Source: Corynebacterium glyciniphilum AJ 3170 (lineage in GTDB: Bacteria > Actinomycetota > Actinomycetes > Mycobacteriales > Mycobacteriaceae). Taken from it: DNA of 64,000 nucleotides. Location of the stretch: assembly GCF_000626675.1 (NCBI RefSeq), contig NZ_CP006842.1, forward strand, positions 1,488,001-1,552,000, in the 5' to 3' direction. Shown here piece after piece: positions 25,893 through 35,639 of this stretch (the stretch's first letter is position 1; each line of letters begins with the position of its first letter). Position numbers and translations under genes: made by a program. Under the pieces are notes generated by a model. That model saw only the letters and a list, made by a program, of their open reading frames with translations, was not told the origin of the DNA and did no database searches.

Positions 25893-25904
25893 CAAGTTAC
25901 GTTC

Positions 25905-25929
25905 AGCCCGGTCTTCGGACCGGGCTTTT
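25905..25929 (+). terminator. Terminator after tRNA-Glu copy 2 (TTCG tetraloop)
   Basis: The same 9-bp stem (AGCCCGGTC/GACCGGGCT) with TTCG loop and T-run as at 23638-23665. Sequence between the tRNA and the hairpin differs from copy 1. Confidence 0.93.
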
Positions 25930-26059
25930 CTGCGTCCGCAGGACCGTCGGAACGTGGTGTGGCGTTGGGACAGACACTCAGGGGTGGGCACGTCCCCATT
26001 TTCCGACCCAGGGTGTCCGTCTCAGCGCGCGACAGTGTGCGCTCGTGCCTCCTGGCCCC

Positions 26060-26824
26060 TCAGCGCAGGTAACGCTCCAACTCGGCGGCGCTGTGCTGCA
26101 GTGCCTCGCGGTGCCGCGCCGCTGGCGAGGGGCCCATACGCTCGGCGGGCCCGGAGATCGACAGGGCGGCGACCACGCCGGAGGCGTCCCGCACCGGCAC
26201 CGAGACACTGGCCAGGGCCGCATCCCGTTCCCCGACGGATTCGGCGATCTGGCCGGCTCGGACGAGCTCGAGATCCTCAGCGGTGTAGTTTGCGTTGGCG
26301 AGGATATCGTCCTGGAAGACCTTGGGGGAGTAGGCGACGAGGACCTTTGCCGCGGACCCGGCGGTGAGGGTCAGGCGGTTCCCTACTGGTACCGTGTCCC
26401 GCAGGCCTTGCCGGGGTTCCGCCGTGGCGATGCAGACGCGCTCCCGTCCGGACAGTTTGTAGATCTGGACGGCTTCGCCGGTGCGCTCGACCAAGTCGGG
26501 CAGGACGTGCTCGGCGGCCTCGTCCAGTCGCGTGGAGGACTTCGGCGCGAGTTCCGCCAGCGCCGGTCCGGCGGTCCACTGACCGTCCTCCAGGCGCGTC
26601 ACCATGCGGTGCTTCTCCAGTGCGACGGCGATCCGGTGCGCGGTGGCGCGGGGCAGACCTGTGGTCTCGCACAGTTCGGAGAGGCTGTGCGGGCGCCGCG
26701 CGACAATGCCCAGGATGAGCAGGGCGCGGTCGAGGACCTGGATGCCGCTGGTGGTCGTGGACGCCGTGGCCGCCGCAGCCGTCGGGTTCGGAGAGGACGT
26801 CTCAGTGTAGGTGGGGTTTCCCAT
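26060..26824 (-). CDS. ltbR: IclR-family transcriptional regulator, LtbR-type
   Basis: This 254-residue protein has an N-terminal winged helix (VLDRALLILGIVARRP, SLSELCETTGLPRATAHRIA, ALEKHRMVTRLEDGQW) and a C-terminal IclR effector domain (VGNRLTLTAGSAAKVLVAY, SVPVRDASGVVAALSISGPA). Its position, divergent from leuCD, is that of C. glutamicum LtbR, which represses leuB and leuCD and influences tryptophan genes; function here is inferred from family and position. The ATG at 26824 has a -10 TATAGT eight bases upstream on its strand, so the transcript is probably leaderless. The first 25 residues are Ala/Thr-rich and precede the conserved part. Confidence 0.9.
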   Translation of the reverse strand: MGNPTYTETSSPNPTAAAATASTTTSGIQVLDRALLILGIVARRPHSLSELCETTGLPRATAHRIAVALEKHRMVTRLEDGQWTAGPALAELAPKSSTRLDEAAEHVLPDLVERTGEAVQIYKLSGRERVCIATAEPRQGLRDTVPVGNRLTLTAGSAAKVLVAYSPKVFQDDILANANYTAEDLELVRAGQIAESVGERDAALASVSVPVRDASGVVAALSISGPAERMGPSPAARHREALQHSAAELERYLR

Positions 26825-26831
26825 GATCTGA

Positions 26832-26861
26832 TACTATACATTCCAACCAGTGGAACTTCCA
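26832..26861. promoter_or_regulatory. Overlapping ltbR/leuC promoters and candidate LtbR operator
   Basis: On the plus strand TACTAT (26832-26837) or TATACA (26835-26840) can serve leuC; on the minus strand TATAGT (26838-26833) serves ltbR. Immediately after, TTCCA (26841-26845), TGGAA (26851-26855) and TTCCA (26857-26861) form two overlapping inverted repeats, including the perfect 11-mer TGGAACTTCCA. TGGAA/TTCCA symmetry is common in operators of IclR-type proteins. Binding here would block leuC transcription. Confidence 0.6.
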
Positions 26862-26908
26862 GGCTGCCACGCAGTGACGAGCGGGCACCGCCGGATTCTC
26901 CGGAAGGC

Positions 26909-26926
26909 TGAAGGGACTGAAGGGAC
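26909..26926 (+). repeat. Two tandem 9-base repeats in the leuC leader
   Basis: TGAAGGGAC occurs twice in tandem, followed by TGAGGAGAG, which includes the leuC ribosome-binding site. Changes in copy number would lengthen the leader without touching coding sequence. Confidence 0.7.
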
Positions 26927-26939
26927 TGAGGAGAGAACT

Positions 26940-28430
26940 GTGAATGCTGTGACCCGGCAGACGCAACCAGACGACAAGACGACCACCGCGCCCCCGCGCA
27001 CGCTCGCGCAGAAGGTGTGGGACTCACATGTCGTGACCAGAGGAGAGAACGGTGGACGGGACCTGCTGTACATCGACCTCCACCTGATCCACGAAGTCAC
27101 CAGCCCGCAGGCGTTCGACGGGCTGCGGCAGAACAACCGGCCGCTGCGGCGGCCCGACCTGACCCTGGGCACCGAGGACCACAACGTCCCGACCCTGGGT
27201 GTCCACTCGGGCAATCTCCTCGAGATTGAGGACAAGGTCTCACGCCTGCAGGTGGAGACCTTGCGCAAGAACTGCGAGGAGTACGGCGTTGTCCTGCACT
27301 CCATGGGCGATGGCGACCAGGGCATCGTGCACACCGTCGGACCGCAGCTCGGCGCGAGCCAACCCGGCATGACCATCGTCTGCGGTGACTCGCACACCTC
27401 CACCCACGGCGCTTTCGGCTCCATCGGCATGGGCATCGGAACCAGCGAAGTTGAACATGTGCTGGCGACCCAGACATTGCCGCTCGCCCCGTTCAAGACC
27501 ATGGCGATCGACGTCAGCGGTGAACTGCAGCCCGGCGTCACGGCAAAGGACCTGATCCTCGCCATTATTGCGAAGATCGGTACTGGTGGTGCGCAGGGGC
27601 ACATCATCGAGTACCGCGGTGAAGCCATCCGGAAGCTGTCGATGGAAGGGCGCCTGACGATCTGCAACATGAGCATCGAGGCAGGTGCGCGGGCAGGGAT
27701 GATCGCCCCGGACGACGTGACTTTCGACTATCTCAATGGCCGCAGGTATGCGCCGACGGGTCAGGACTGGGACGACGCGGTCGAGTACTGGCGCTCGTTG
27801 CAGACCGACGAGGGTGCGACCTACGACACCGTCGTCGAGATCGACGGATCCGCCCTGACGCCGTTCGTCACCTGGGGTACGAACCCGGGCCAGGGGCTTC
27901 CGCTGGACGGCGCTGTCCCGTACCTGGAGGACATCACCGACGAGACCGCGCGGGTCTCAGCGGAATCCGCGCTGGAATACATGGGTCTGGAACAGGGAAC
28001 GCCCCTGCGCGAGATCGGCATCGACACCGTCTTCCTCGGATCGTGCACCAACAGCCGTATCGAGGATCTGCGGGCCGCAGCCGAAGTGCTGCGTGGCCGG
28101 ACCGTCGCACGCTCGGTGCACATGATGGTCGTGCCGTCATCCACCTCGGTCAAGACACAGGCGGAATCCGAAGGGCTCGATAAGGTCTTCCTCGACGCCG
28201 GTGCCGAGTGGCGTACCGCGGGGTGCTCGATGTGCCTGGGCATGAACCCCGACCAGCTTGCCCCGGGGGAGCGGGCGGCATCGACGTCGAACCGCAACTT
28301 CGAGGGCCGTCAGGGTAAGGGCGGACGCACCCATCTGGTCTCACCGCCGGTCGCCGCAGCGACTGCTGTCCTGGGTCACCTGGCCAGTCCGTCCGATCTG
28401 CCTACCCTCAGCGTCGAGAAGGGAGCCTGA
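26940..28430 (+). CDS. leuC: 3-isopropylmalate dehydratase large subunit
   Basis: LeuC with LeuD isomerises 2-isopropylmalate to 3-isopropylmalate, the second leucine step. The 496-residue aconitase-family protein has [20 protein letters not shown], the cluster cysteine in [13 protein letters not shown], and the pair [12 protein letters not shown]; these cysteines bind the 4Fe-4S cluster. The C-terminal part [20 protein letters not shown] is also typical. The GTG at 26940 follows a clear GAGGAGAG; the first 25 residues are non-conserved and polar. leuD follows after five bases in the same operon. Expression is probably controlled by the divergent regulator LtbR. Confidence 0.96.
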   Translation: MNAVTRQTQPDDKTTTAPPRTLAQKVWDSHVVTRGENGGRDLLYIDLHLIHEVTSPQAFDGLRQNNRPLRRPDLTLGTEDHNVPTLGVHSGNLLEIEDKVSRLQVETLRKNCEEYGVVLHSMGDGDQGIVHTVGPQLGASQPGMTIVCGDSHTSTHGAFGSIGMGIGTSEVEHVLATQTLPLAPFKTMAIDVSGELQPGVTAKDLILAIIAKIGTGGAQGHIIEYRGEAIRKLSMEGRLTICNMSIEAGARAGMIAPDDVTFDYLNGRRYAPTGQDWDDAVEYWRSLQTDEGATYDTVVEIDGSALTPFVTWGTNPGQGLPLDGAVPYLEDITDETARVSAESALEYMGLEQGTPLREIGIDTVFLGSCTNSRIEDLRAAAEVLRGRTVARSVHMMVVPSSTSVKTQAESEGLDKVFLDAGAEWRTAGCSMCLGMNPDQLAPGERAASTSNRNFEGRQGKGGRTHLVSPPVAAATAVLGHLASPSDLPTLSVEKGA

Positions 28431-28435
28431 GCACC

Positions 28436-29023
28436 ATGGAGAAGTTCAGCACACACACCGGTGTCGCCTGCCCGTTGCGCCGGTCGAACGTGGACACCGA
28501 CCAGATCGTGCCCGCCGAGTACCTCAAACTGGTCACGAAAACCGGTTACGAGTCCGGCCTGTTCAAGTCCTGGCGGCGCGACCCCGAATTCGTGCTCAAC
28601 CAGAAACCTTTCGTTGATTCGACGGTGCTGGTTGCAGGCCCCGACTTCGGCACCGGCTCGTCCCGTGAGCACGCGGTGTGGGCTCTGCTGGACTACGGGT
28701 TCCGTGTCGTCTTTTCCCCACGCTTCGGCGACATCTTCCGGGGCAACACCGCCAAGAATGGTCTACTCGCCGCCACGATGACCCCGGAGGACATCGAGCT
28801 GATCTGGAAACTGATCGACCAGCAGCCCGGCGTGGAGATGACCGTCGATCTCGAGGCACGTACCGCCACCCTGGGCGAGTACGTCTTTGCCTTCGACGTC
28901 GATGACGACACCCGGTGGCGTCTGCTCAACGGCCTCGACGACATCGGCATCACCCTGCAGGACGAGACGGCGATCTCGGACTACGAATCGACCAGGCCGA
29001 CCTTCAAGCCTGTTATCCGGTAG
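28436..29023 (+). CDS. leuD: 3-isopropylmalate dehydratase small subunit
   Basis: LeuD is the swivel-domain partner of LeuC. The 195-residue protein has [19 protein letters not shown] at the N-terminus and the substrate-contacting stretch [21 protein letters not shown], then [18 protein letters not shown], all hallmarks of the subunit. It starts five bases after the leuC stop and must share its promoter. Length is normal for the family. No hairpin terminator is obvious in the 149 bases that follow. Confidence 0.96.
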   Translation: MEKFSTHTGVACPLRRSNVDTDQIVPAEYLKLVTKTGYESGLFKSWRRDPEFVLNQKPFVDSTVLVAGPDFGTGSSREHAVWALLDYGFRVVFSPRFGDIFRGNTAKNGLLAATMTPEDIELIWKLIDQQPGVEMTVDLEARTATLGEYVFAFDVDDDTRWRLLNGLDDIGITLQDETAISDYESTRPTFKPVIR

Positions 29024-29172
29024 CGGCCCGGGGCCCGTGGCAGAGGACTCGGCACGCTGGCAGGGGTAAGCGTTGTTTTCCGCCGGAAATCCGACCTGCG
29101 GCTCCGCCATCGGACCACTACCTCTGCCGTCCAGGTGATATTGCCTCTGAAAGTGACGTAGGCTCAGGGAGT

Positions 29173-30051
29173 ATGGAACGCCACCAGCACATCATCCCGC
29201 GCTTACGCCTGCAGGCAGGAGACCACGGCGTGGTCGGCGCCGCTCGCTTTTACACCGATGTCTTCCGTCCTTTCGAGGAGGCAGGACTGGAGCTCGGCGC
29301 GACCGGGGTAGTGGGTACCGACGACGGGGTGGAACTGACCGTCGCGGGGCTCCGTCTCCACCTCACCGACGCCGCAGACAGCCCCGGCGGAGCAGTGATC
29401 TCGCCGGCGACCAGTTTCCTGGTGAACATTGACCCGGTGTTCTTCGGCTGGTCCGCGGACAGCAGTGAGGACGATCGCCGCGCTGCCTCGGCCCGGACAC
29501 GAGCGATACTGGACACGGTGTGGGACGGACTCGTCGCTGACGGAGCGACGGTCCTGATGCCTCTGGGGGAATATCCGTTCAGTGCTCGGTACGGCTGGGT
29601 GCAGGACCAGTTCGGGATGAGCTGGCAGCTCATGCTCACAGACCCTGCCGGTGCACCACGGCCGGCTCTGATCCCCTCCTTCCTGTTCTCTGGCGCCGCA
29701 CAGAATCAGGCGGGCGAGGCGGTGGAGACCTGGACGAGGGTCTTCGGTGAGGTATTCGACGGTGACACTGGCGGGCGGTCCCGGGCGGGAGCGCTGGTTA
29801 CCTACCGCGATGACACGGGCCCGGCCGTGGCGGGGTCGGTGATGTTCAGTGATGCCCAACTGGCGGGTGTCTGGGTGTCAGCGATGGACTCCGGTGCGGA
29901 ACAATCCTTCACCTTCACCGACGCGGTGACATTCCGTGTGTCTTGTAATACCCCCGTACAGGCTGAGATGCTGCGCCGTGAGCTCGGCCTCGACAGTGCG
30001 GGCACGGACCGCTTCGGGGTGAGCTGGGAACCGGCCTTGGCCGACGACTGA
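29173..30051 (+). CDS. VOC/PhnB-like (glyoxalase-fold) protein
   Basis: This 292-residue protein contains two related segments of the PhnB / 3-demethylubiquinone-methyltransferase-like glyoxalase fold. The first has GAARFYTDVFRPFEEAG at its start and PLGEYPFSARYGWVQDQFGMSWQLML at its end. The second begins SFLFSGAAQNQAGEAVETWT. Enzymes or metal-binding proteins of this fold are functionally diverse and no activity can be assigned. The ATG at 29173 has a -10 hexamer TAGGCT eight bases upstream (leaderless); a longer open frame overlaps leuD and is not used. It stands alone between leuD and the convergent mutT1. Confidence 0.68.
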   Translation: MERHQHIIPRLRLQAGDHGVVGAARFYTDVFRPFEEAGLELGATGVVGTDDGVELTVAGLRLHLTDAADSPGGAVISPATSFLVNIDPVFFGWSADSSEDDRRAASARTRAILDTVWDGLVADGATVLMPLGEYPFSARYGWVQDQFGMSWQLMLTDPAGAPRPALIPSFLFSGAAQNQAGEAVETWTRVFGEVFDGDTGGRSRAGALVTYRDDTGPAVAGSVMFSDAQLAGVWVSAMDSGAEQSFTFTDAVTFRVSCNTPVQAEMLRRELGLDSAGTDRFGVSWEPALADD

Positions 30052-30076
30052 GAGTGACAGGGCTGTGCGTGCGTTA

Positions 30077-31159
30077 TCACCGCACGGGGAGCGGTGAGGC
30101 CAGGTAGTCGGCACCGAGCAAGGTGTCATCCGCGCCGAAGTGCAGGACCCACACGCTGCCTTTCTTGGTGCGCAGATCCTCGATCTCGAAGCCGGCGTCC
30201 TCCGCCAGCCCGGAGACCACGGCGGGAATGATCTCCCCCTGGGAGCACACCACGCTCACCGGGGCCGAGCTCGCCTGGACAAGCGCCTCCATGACCGTGC
30301 GTGCGGAGTGCTGCAGCGCGGCATCGCCGAGGTTGACGTTCATTTCGATGTCAAGGCCGAGGTGGCCCGCCGTCGGTTCCACCGTGGCGCGGCACCGTTC
30401 GGGTGCCGCAGTGAACACGGACTTCGGTTGGTAACCCTCCAGCACCGTGGGCAGGGCCGCGGCCTGGCGGTGCCCCTTCTTCGTCAGGGGGCGGAGATCA
30501 TCGTCCTCTTCCCAGTTGTCCCGGGACATCGCTTTAGCATGGCGCACGTAGAGCACTCGCCGTGTGCAGCCCAGGGCGAGGACTTCTTCGGCGGCCGTGA
30601 TGACGTCCCGGTCCGCGTCGTAGCTGACCTTCGCCTTGGCGTCGTGGGGGGACAGCCAGTGCAGTTCGTCGACTTCATTGTTGTCCTGGAAACGGCCGTC
30701 GGTTACTTCGGCGGTCCAGTAGTAGACGACTTTGGTTTTGTTTCCGAGCGGGTAGTGGATGTAACCGAGGAGCCATCCCAAGGTAGGGGAATACCCGGTC
30801 TCCTCGGCGATCTCGCGGGTGGCGGTGGCGACCATGTTCTCACCGGGATCGACCTTGCCTTTCGGCAGGGACCAGTCGTCGTAGTGGGGACGGTGGATCA
30901 CGGCGATCTCGATCTCGTCACCGTTGTCGCCACCGGCGGTTTCCGGGGTGCCGGGGCCGTCGGGACTGGTGCGGCGCCACAGGACGGCACCGGCGGCGAA
31001 GACAGGGCGCTCAAACTCGTCGGCGGGGGTGCTGCCGATCCGGGCGACATGGCCGACGGGGGCCTCAACCGTCTCGACGGCCCGGTCCGACGTGCCCTTG
31101 TCGAGGTTTCTCGATGCCAGGGAGGTTGACAGGTCTCCGGTGCCGGTGTGGCTGATCAA
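30077..31159 (-). CDS. mutT1: MutT1-type NUDIX hydrolase fused to a histidine phosphatase domain
   Basis: The protein has about 360 residues. After a variable N-terminus, the NUDIX box [20 protein letters not shown] is complete, preceded by DDWSLPKGK. The C-terminal half is a SixA-like histidine phosphatase domain ([30 protein letters not shown]). This two-domain layout is that of mycobacterial MutT1, which cleans 8-oxo-guanine nucleotides and also acts on dinucleoside polyphosphates. The start is a TTG at 31159 with an AAGG about eight bases upstream; no in-frame ATG precedes the conserved region, so the exact start is uncertain. It is divergent from gpsA. Confidence 0.87.
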   Translation of the reverse strand: MISHTGTGDLSTSLASRNLDKGTSDRAVETVEAPVGHVARIGSTPADEFERPVFAAGAVLWRRTSPDGPGTPETAGGDNGDEIEIAVIHRPHYDDWSLPKGKVDPGENMVATATREIAEETGYSPTLGWLLGYIHYPLGNKTKVVYYWTAEVTDGRFQDNNEVDELHWLSPHDAKAKVSYDADRDVITAAEEVLALGCTRRVLYVRHAKAMSRDNWEEDDDLRPLTKKGHRQAAALPTVLEGYQPKSVFTAAPERCRATVEPTAGHLGLDIEMNVNLGDAALQHSARTVMEALVQASSAPVSVVCSQGEIIPAVVSGLAEDAGFEIEDLRTKKGSVWVLHFGADDTLLGADYLASPLPVR

Positions 31160-31324
31160 GGGGGACGCCTTCCCGAGCGCACCGGTCCGGTCGAGCCGTC
31201 ACCACGGACCGGGTGCGTCATGGTTCAATGTTGGGGAGCAGAAGTGCCGGAACTTTTTCCGTCCACCAGCGTAGCGGTGATGGTCGCGGAGAACGTAATA
31301 GACGAGACAGAGGAGCGCACAAGA

Positions 31325-32362
31325 ATGGTTCGGGTAGCGGTGATGGGGTCGGGCTCCTGGGGGACGACGGTGGCCAAGGTCTGTGCGGACACTGAGATCG
31401 GGGCGCAGTTGGCGCCGACCGGGTCTGCGGCCAGCCCGTCGGTGACATTGTGGGCGCGGCGGGCGGAGATCGCTGCAGAGATCAACGACGAGCACCGGAA
31501 CTCGACCTACCTGCCGGGGACGGTCCTGCCGTCGTCGGTCACCGCCACGACGGATCCCGCTGCAGCGCTTGACGGTGCCGACGTCGTCTTTCTCGGCGTT
31601 CCGTCGCAGTCACTCCGCGAGAATCTGGAACAGTGGCGTGACCTCATTCCGGAGGAAGCTACTCTCGTCAGCCTTGCGAAAGGCATTGAGCATTCGACAG
31701 GACGACGCATGAGCCAGGTCATCACGGAGGTCGCCGACGTCGACCCCGGTCGAGTCGCGGTTCTTTCCGGCCCCAACCTCGCTGTCGAGGTTGCGCAGCA
31801 GCAGCCCGCAGCAAGCGTCGTGGCCTGCACCGACGACCGTCGCGCCCGACTGGTGCAGTCTGCGTTGGCCACCGCCTACTTCCGTCCGTACACCAACGAT
31901 GACGTCATCGGCTGCGAGGTCGGTGGTACCTGCAAGAACGTCATCGCGCTGGCCTGCGGCATGGCCGCGGGGATGGGGATGGGCCACAACACCATCGCGA
32001 CGGTGATCACACGTGGTCTGACGGAGATCACCCGGCTGACCGTGGCGCTCGGCGGGCAGGAACGGTCCATGGCGGGCCTGGCAGGCATGGGGGATCTGGT
32101 GGCGACGTGTAATTCGCCGCTGTCACGCAATCGCACCTTCGGTGAACGTCTTGGTATGGGGGAGTCTCTGGAGCAGGCCAGCGGCGCGACGAAAGGACAG
32201 GTCGCCGAGGGTGTGATCTCCAGCATGTCTGTCGCCGAGCTGGCTGAGGCACACGGGGTGGAGATGCCGATTACCCGGGAAGTCGTTCGGGTATGCCACC
32301 ACGGCGGGGACGTGCAGACCGCGATCCGGGCACTGATGGGCCGCACCAAGAAAGCCGAGTGA
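31325..32362 (+). CDS. gpsA: Glycerol-3-phosphate dehydrogenase [NAD(P)+]
   Basis: GpsA reduces dihydroxyacetone phosphate to sn-glycerol 3-phosphate, the backbone of phospholipids. The 345-residue protein has the N-terminal Rossmann motif [24 protein letters not shown], the catalytic region [20 protein letters not shown], and [17 protein letters not shown] with [12 protein letters not shown]. The ATG at 31325 has GAGGAG about ten bases upstream and begins exactly at the conserved fold; the longer open frame adds a non-conserved stretch. It lies upstream of ddl with 36 bases between. Confidence 0.96.
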   Translation: MVRVAVMGSGSWGTTVAKVCADTEIGAQLAPTGSAASPSVTLWARRAEIAAEINDEHRNSTYLPGTVLPSSVTATTDPAAALDGADVVFLGVPSQSLRENLEQWRDLIPEEATLVSLAKGIEHSTGRRMSQVITEVADVDPGRVAVLSGPNLAVEVAQQQPAASVVACTDDRRARLVQSALATAYFRPYTNDDVIGCEVGGTCKNVIALACGMAAGMGMGHNTIATVITRGLTEITRLTVALGGQERSMAGLAGMGDLVATCNSPLSRNRTFGERLGMGESLEQASGATKGQVAEGVISSMSVAELAEAHGVEMPITREVVRVCHHGGDVQTAIRALMGRTKKAE

Positions 32363-32398
32363 CCCAGGATCCGGGTGTGACCGCTACACTTGGTCCCC

Positions 32399-33514
32399 GT
32401 GAATCTCCCAGTCAATACCCCCGTGACCCCGGCCGGCGACACTTCCGCAGAACACACCCGTACCACTGTGGCGGTGCTCTACGGAGGTCAGAACACCGAA
32501 CACAGCGTGTCCTGCATCTCTGCCGGTGCGGTGATCTCTCACCTGGATCCCGAGCGCTACACGATTGTGCCGGTGGGGATTACCCGCGACGGAGTCTGGG
32601 TCAAGGGGACCACGGATGTGGAACAGCTGCGTGCCCACGGTCGTGAGCTCCCGGAGGTCAGTCGGGGACGCGCTGTCACCTTCGACCTGGGAGGGAAGCG
32701 GGGCGCTCAGCTGCGCTTCGGGGACGGCTCCCTGTACGCCGAGGTCGACGTCGTCTTCCCCGTCCTGCACGGTGTCAATGGTGAGGATGGCACCGTCCAG
32801 GGACTGCTGGAGCTGGCGAACGTCCCGTACGTGGGCAACGGTGTCTTCGCCTCGGCGACATGCATGGACAAGCAGTACACCAAAGCCGTCGCCCGACACG
32901 CCGGGATCCCGGTAGGGGACGAGGTGATCGTCACTGAGCGCCGGATTCTCACTGACGAGGAGAAGGAGTCGCTGGGACTCCCGGTGTTCGTTAAACCGGC
33001 GCGGGGCGGGTCCTCGATCGGCATCTCGAAGGTCAGTGACTGGGAGGACTTCCCGGCCGCCCTGGAGACCGCCCTCGCCGCAGACAGCAAGGTCCTGGTC
33101 GAATCGATGCTGCAGGGACCGGAGGTCGAGTGCGGTGTGCTGCAGTACCCGGACGGGACGATCCAGGCCTCCTACCCCTCGATGCTGATGGGTACCGAGG
33201 ACGGGCCCGAAGGGTTCTACGGCTTCGACACGAAGTACCTGGACGACATCATCACCTATGAGATTCCGGCGCCACTGCCGGATGACCAGGTGGCCGAGGT
33301 CCGTCGTCTCGCGGTAGAGACGTTCCGGGCGTTGGACTGCTCAGGGCTGGCACGGGTCGATTTCTTCGTGACACCCGAGGGGCCGGTCCTCAACGAGCCG
33401 AACACCATGCCCGGGTTCACCCCGATCAGCATGTACCCGAAGATGTTCGCCGCCAGTGGCGTGGACTACGCGGACCTGCTGGATATCCTCATCGCGCAGG
33501 CGCTGGCGACGTAG
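32399..33514 (+). CDS. ddl: D-alanine--D-alanine ligase
   Basis: Ddl joins two D-alanines with ATP to make the terminal dipeptide of peptidoglycan precursors. The 371-residue ATP-grasp protein has VAVLYGGQNTEHSVSCISA, FPVLHGVNGEDGTVQGLLE, VKPARGGSSIGISKV and DFFVTPEGPVLNEPNTMPG. The GTG at 32399 has the -10 hexamer TACACT eight bases upstream (leaderless), and the first 20 residues are non-conserved. An in-frame TTG at 32390 overlaps the -10 and is unlikely. Downstream is the convergent DUF3515 gene. Confidence 0.96.
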   Translation: MNLPVNTPVTPAGDTSAEHTRTTVAVLYGGQNTEHSVSCISAGAVISHLDPERYTIVPVGITRDGVWVKGTTDVEQLRAHGRELPEVSRGRAVTFDLGGKRGAQLRFGDGSLYAEVDVVFPVLHGVNGEDGTVQGLLELANVPYVGNGVFASATCMDKQYTKAVARHAGIPVGDEVIVTERRILTDEEKESLGLPVFVKPARGGSSIGISKVSDWEDFPAALETALAADSKVLVESMLQGPEVECGVLQYPDGTIQASYPSMLMGTEDGPEGFYGFDTKYLDDIITYEIPAPLPDDQVAEVRRLAVETFRALDCSGLARVDFFVTPEGPVLNEPNTMPGFTPISMYPKMFAASGVDYADLLDILIAQALAT

Positions 33515-33560
33515 CGGCGGAACATACGGTCGTCGCCCGGGGCGGCCGGACCGGCCCGGT

Positions 33561-34553
33561 TTACTGCTCGGCAGTGCGCTCCAGGGTGTCGTCGATGGCC
33601 TCGGAGACAGCGGTGAGCACACTGTTGCCGGCATCCAGCGGCAGGGACACCGCCACGGTGTCGGCGTATCCCAGCGCGTACCAGACCCCCGCGGTCGACC
33701 CTTCTGCCAGTGCGGTGTCCTGGAACCAGGGGACCTCGTCGATCTGGGTCAGCTGTGCGCCGGCCTCGTAGCTGTCCGGGAGGTCCACACCACACCGCAG
33801 GACGACCGGTTCACGGCCATCGGCGACCCATACCAGAGATCCGTCGATGGCTTCGGCGGTATCCGGCGACACGCTGTCAGGGGCAAGACGTCGGTACTCG
33901 CCGAGATTGTCCGGCAGCGCGTTCTCCAGCGCAGAACAGTCGTCGCTGTGCGTGGCGGACTGGTCTGCCAGCGGGACATCTGCAGGTGCCGGAGCGTTGG
34001 CGCTGTCGCCGTGACGGGCGATGACCTCGCCCAGGTCACTGAGATCGCTGGCGGAGATCCTGCCGTCAGTGGTGACTGCGACGACGGGGGAGTGTCCGAC
34101 CGAATACCAGGTGGTCAGTTCGGACCCGGGGGTCGCGTCGGCGATCTGAAGCCATTGTTCGCCGCCACTGTCCTGGACGGAGCTGAGCAGGGTGTACTGC
34201 CCGGGTGCGTTGACACCGCATCGCAGGGAGAGCTCGGTGCCACCGCTGTCGCGGTAACCGGCGCTCCCGTCCGGCGCGGGGTCGACGACGCCCACGTCCC
34301 GGTAGTCCCCGATCCGGTCGGGAAGATCGTCGGTGATTTCGGCGCAGGTGGCACTGTCGGCGGCTGGTGCATCCACCGGGCCCATGGCCACTGGTGTGTA
34401 GACGCTGCGGTCCACCAGGATCTTCGCGCCGACGAGAACGAAGACAACGAACACCACCGCGATCAACAGCGCCAGGACGGCTCCCCTGCGTCGGACGATT
34501 CCGTGTCCGGCGGTGCTGCTACCCTGATCGGTGACCTTAGACCGTGAAGACAT
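33561..34553 (-). CDS. Membrane-anchored protein with two tandem DUF3515 domains
   Basis: This 330-residue protein has one membrane helix near the N-terminus (residues about 24-46), with the rest presumably outside the cell. Two DUF3515-like copies follow. Cysteines at 70 and 206 start each copy, RCGV occurs at 111 and 253, and a WY pair at 149 and 291; the last two offsets are both 142 residues. Corynebacterial homologues next to ddl and thiL usually appear to have a single domain. Function is unknown. The ATG at 34553 has a -10 TAGAAT seven bases upstream on its strand (leaderless); the longer frame to 34835 would overlap thiL's start and is rejected. Confidence 0.8.
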   Translation of the reverse strand: MSSRSKVTDQGSSTAGHGIVRRRGAVLALLIAVVFVVFVLVGAKILVDRSVYTPVAMGPVDAPAADSATCAEITDDLPDRIGDYRDVGVVDPAPDGSAGYRDSGGTELSLRCGVNAPGQYTLLSSVQDSGGEQWLQIADATPGSELTTWYSVGHSPVVAVTTDGRISASDLSDLGEVIARHGDSANAPAPADVPLADQSATHSDDCSALENALPDNLGEYRRLAPDSVSPDTAEAIDGSLVWVADGREPVVLRCGVDLPDSYEAGAQLTQIDEVPWFQDTALAEGSTAGVWYALGYADTVAVSLPLDAGNSVLTAVSEAIDDTLERTAEQ

Positions 34554-34655
34554 GCGGATGATTCTACGGCCCCCGGGGCGAAACTCCCGATCTCCGGGGG
34601 CAGTGAACCGGTTCGTTGTCAGCCAGGCACGGTGCGTGACGATTCGAGGAGACCG

Positions 34656-35639
34656 ATGACGGGAAAGGCACCAGGGAAGCTCACCGTGGCGCAGGCGGGC
34701 GAGGCGGCGACGATCGCGGCGATTCGTGAAGCAGCCCCCAGCGAGATCAACGGTGACGACGCGGCGGTGCTCGACCCGGCTCCGCCGAACTCCCGCCACC
34801 TCGCGACCACGGACGTCTTGGTGGAGGGAGTGCACTTCCGTTTCGACTGGTCGAGCCCGTTCGAGGTCGGCGCAAAGGCGGTGACCCAGAATTTCGCGGA
34901 CATCCAGGCGATGGGTGGACGGCCGACAGCGGTGCTGATGTCCTTGGCGGCGCCTGCGTACCTGGGGCTGGAGGTCGTCTCCGAGATTGCCCGTGGCGTC
35001 GGGGAATGTGCAGCACCGTGGGCTGTGGAACTTGTCGGAGGCGATGTGGTCTCCTCAACTCAGCTCGTGGTGTCGCTGACCGCGATCGGAGTATTGGCGG
35101 GGCCGGATCCTGCGATGACCATTGACGGAGCACTCCCCGGCCACGAGGTGATCGCCAGTGGGGTGATCGGGCATGCTGCTGCAGGGGAGGCGATCCTGCG
35201 CTACTTCGGCTCGCGGGACGCTGTCCCGGACAATGCTGTGCTGCAGGACCTGGTGCACCGGCACTGCGCACCGGAGCTGGTGGTGGGGCGTGGTTCGGTG
35301 GCGCGCGCCGCGGGGGTGTCGTCGATGACGGACAACTCCGACGGCCTGCTGCGGGATCTGACGACGCTCGCGACGCGTTCGGGGGTCAGTCTGGACCTTG
35401 ACGGCGCTGCGTTGACACCGGACGCCCAGCTCTACTACGCAGGTGAGGTTCTCGGGGTGGATCCGTGGGAGTGGGTGCTCACCGGCGGTGAGGACCACAC
35501 CCTGATCGGCACCACTGCGCAGCAGGTCCCGGCCGGGTACAGGACCCTCGGAACGGTGCGCGAGGCCGGTGGGGCCCCGGCGGTGACCGTGGACGGTCAG
35601 CCACCGATCTACACCGGAGGATGGGATTCCCTTGGCTGA
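34656..35639 (+). CDS. thiL: Thiamine-monophosphate kinase
   Basis: ThiL phosphorylates thiamine monophosphate to the active cofactor thiamine diphosphate. The 327-residue protein of the PurM/AIR-synthase fold has INGDDAAVL, TTDVLVEGVHFRFDW, NFADIQAMGG, VGGDVVSSTQ, SSMTDNSDGLLRDL and TGGEDHTLIGT, which include the metal-binding aspartates. The ATG at 34656 has GAGGAGA three bases upstream; a GTG at 34632 is in frame but lacks a site. The stop overlaps the start of ung. No TPP riboswitch is visible in front. Confidence 0.94.
   Translation: MTGKAPGKLTVAQAGEAATIAAIREAAPSEINGDDAAVLDPAPPNSRHLATTDVLVEGVHFRFDWSSPFEVGAKAVTQNFADIQAMGGRPTAVLMSLAAPAYLGLEVVSEIARGVGECAAPWAVELVGGDVVSSTQLVVSLTAIGVLAGPDPAMTIDGALPGHEVIASGVIGHAAAGEAILRYFGSRDAVPDNAVLQDLVHRHCAPELVVGRGSVARAAGVSSMTDNSDGLLRDLTTLATRSGVSLDLDGAALTPDAQLYYAGEVLGVDPWEWVLTGGEDHTLIGTTAQQVPAGYRTLGTVREAGGAPAVTVDGQPPIYTGGWDSLG

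Noticed and set aside
28915..29172. Upstream extension of the VOC-fold protein into leuD
   Set aside because: Overlaps the end of leuD in another frame; the start at 29173 has a -10 at the right distance.
34560..34655. TPP riboswitch before thiL
   Set aside because: The gap is only about 100 bases, partly used by the divergent promoter, and lacks the conserved thi-box sequence.
34554..34835. N-terminal extension of the DUF3515 protein
   Set aside because: It would overlap the start of thiL, is Arg-rich and unlike the family; the membrane helix and a leaderless promoter support the start at 34553.
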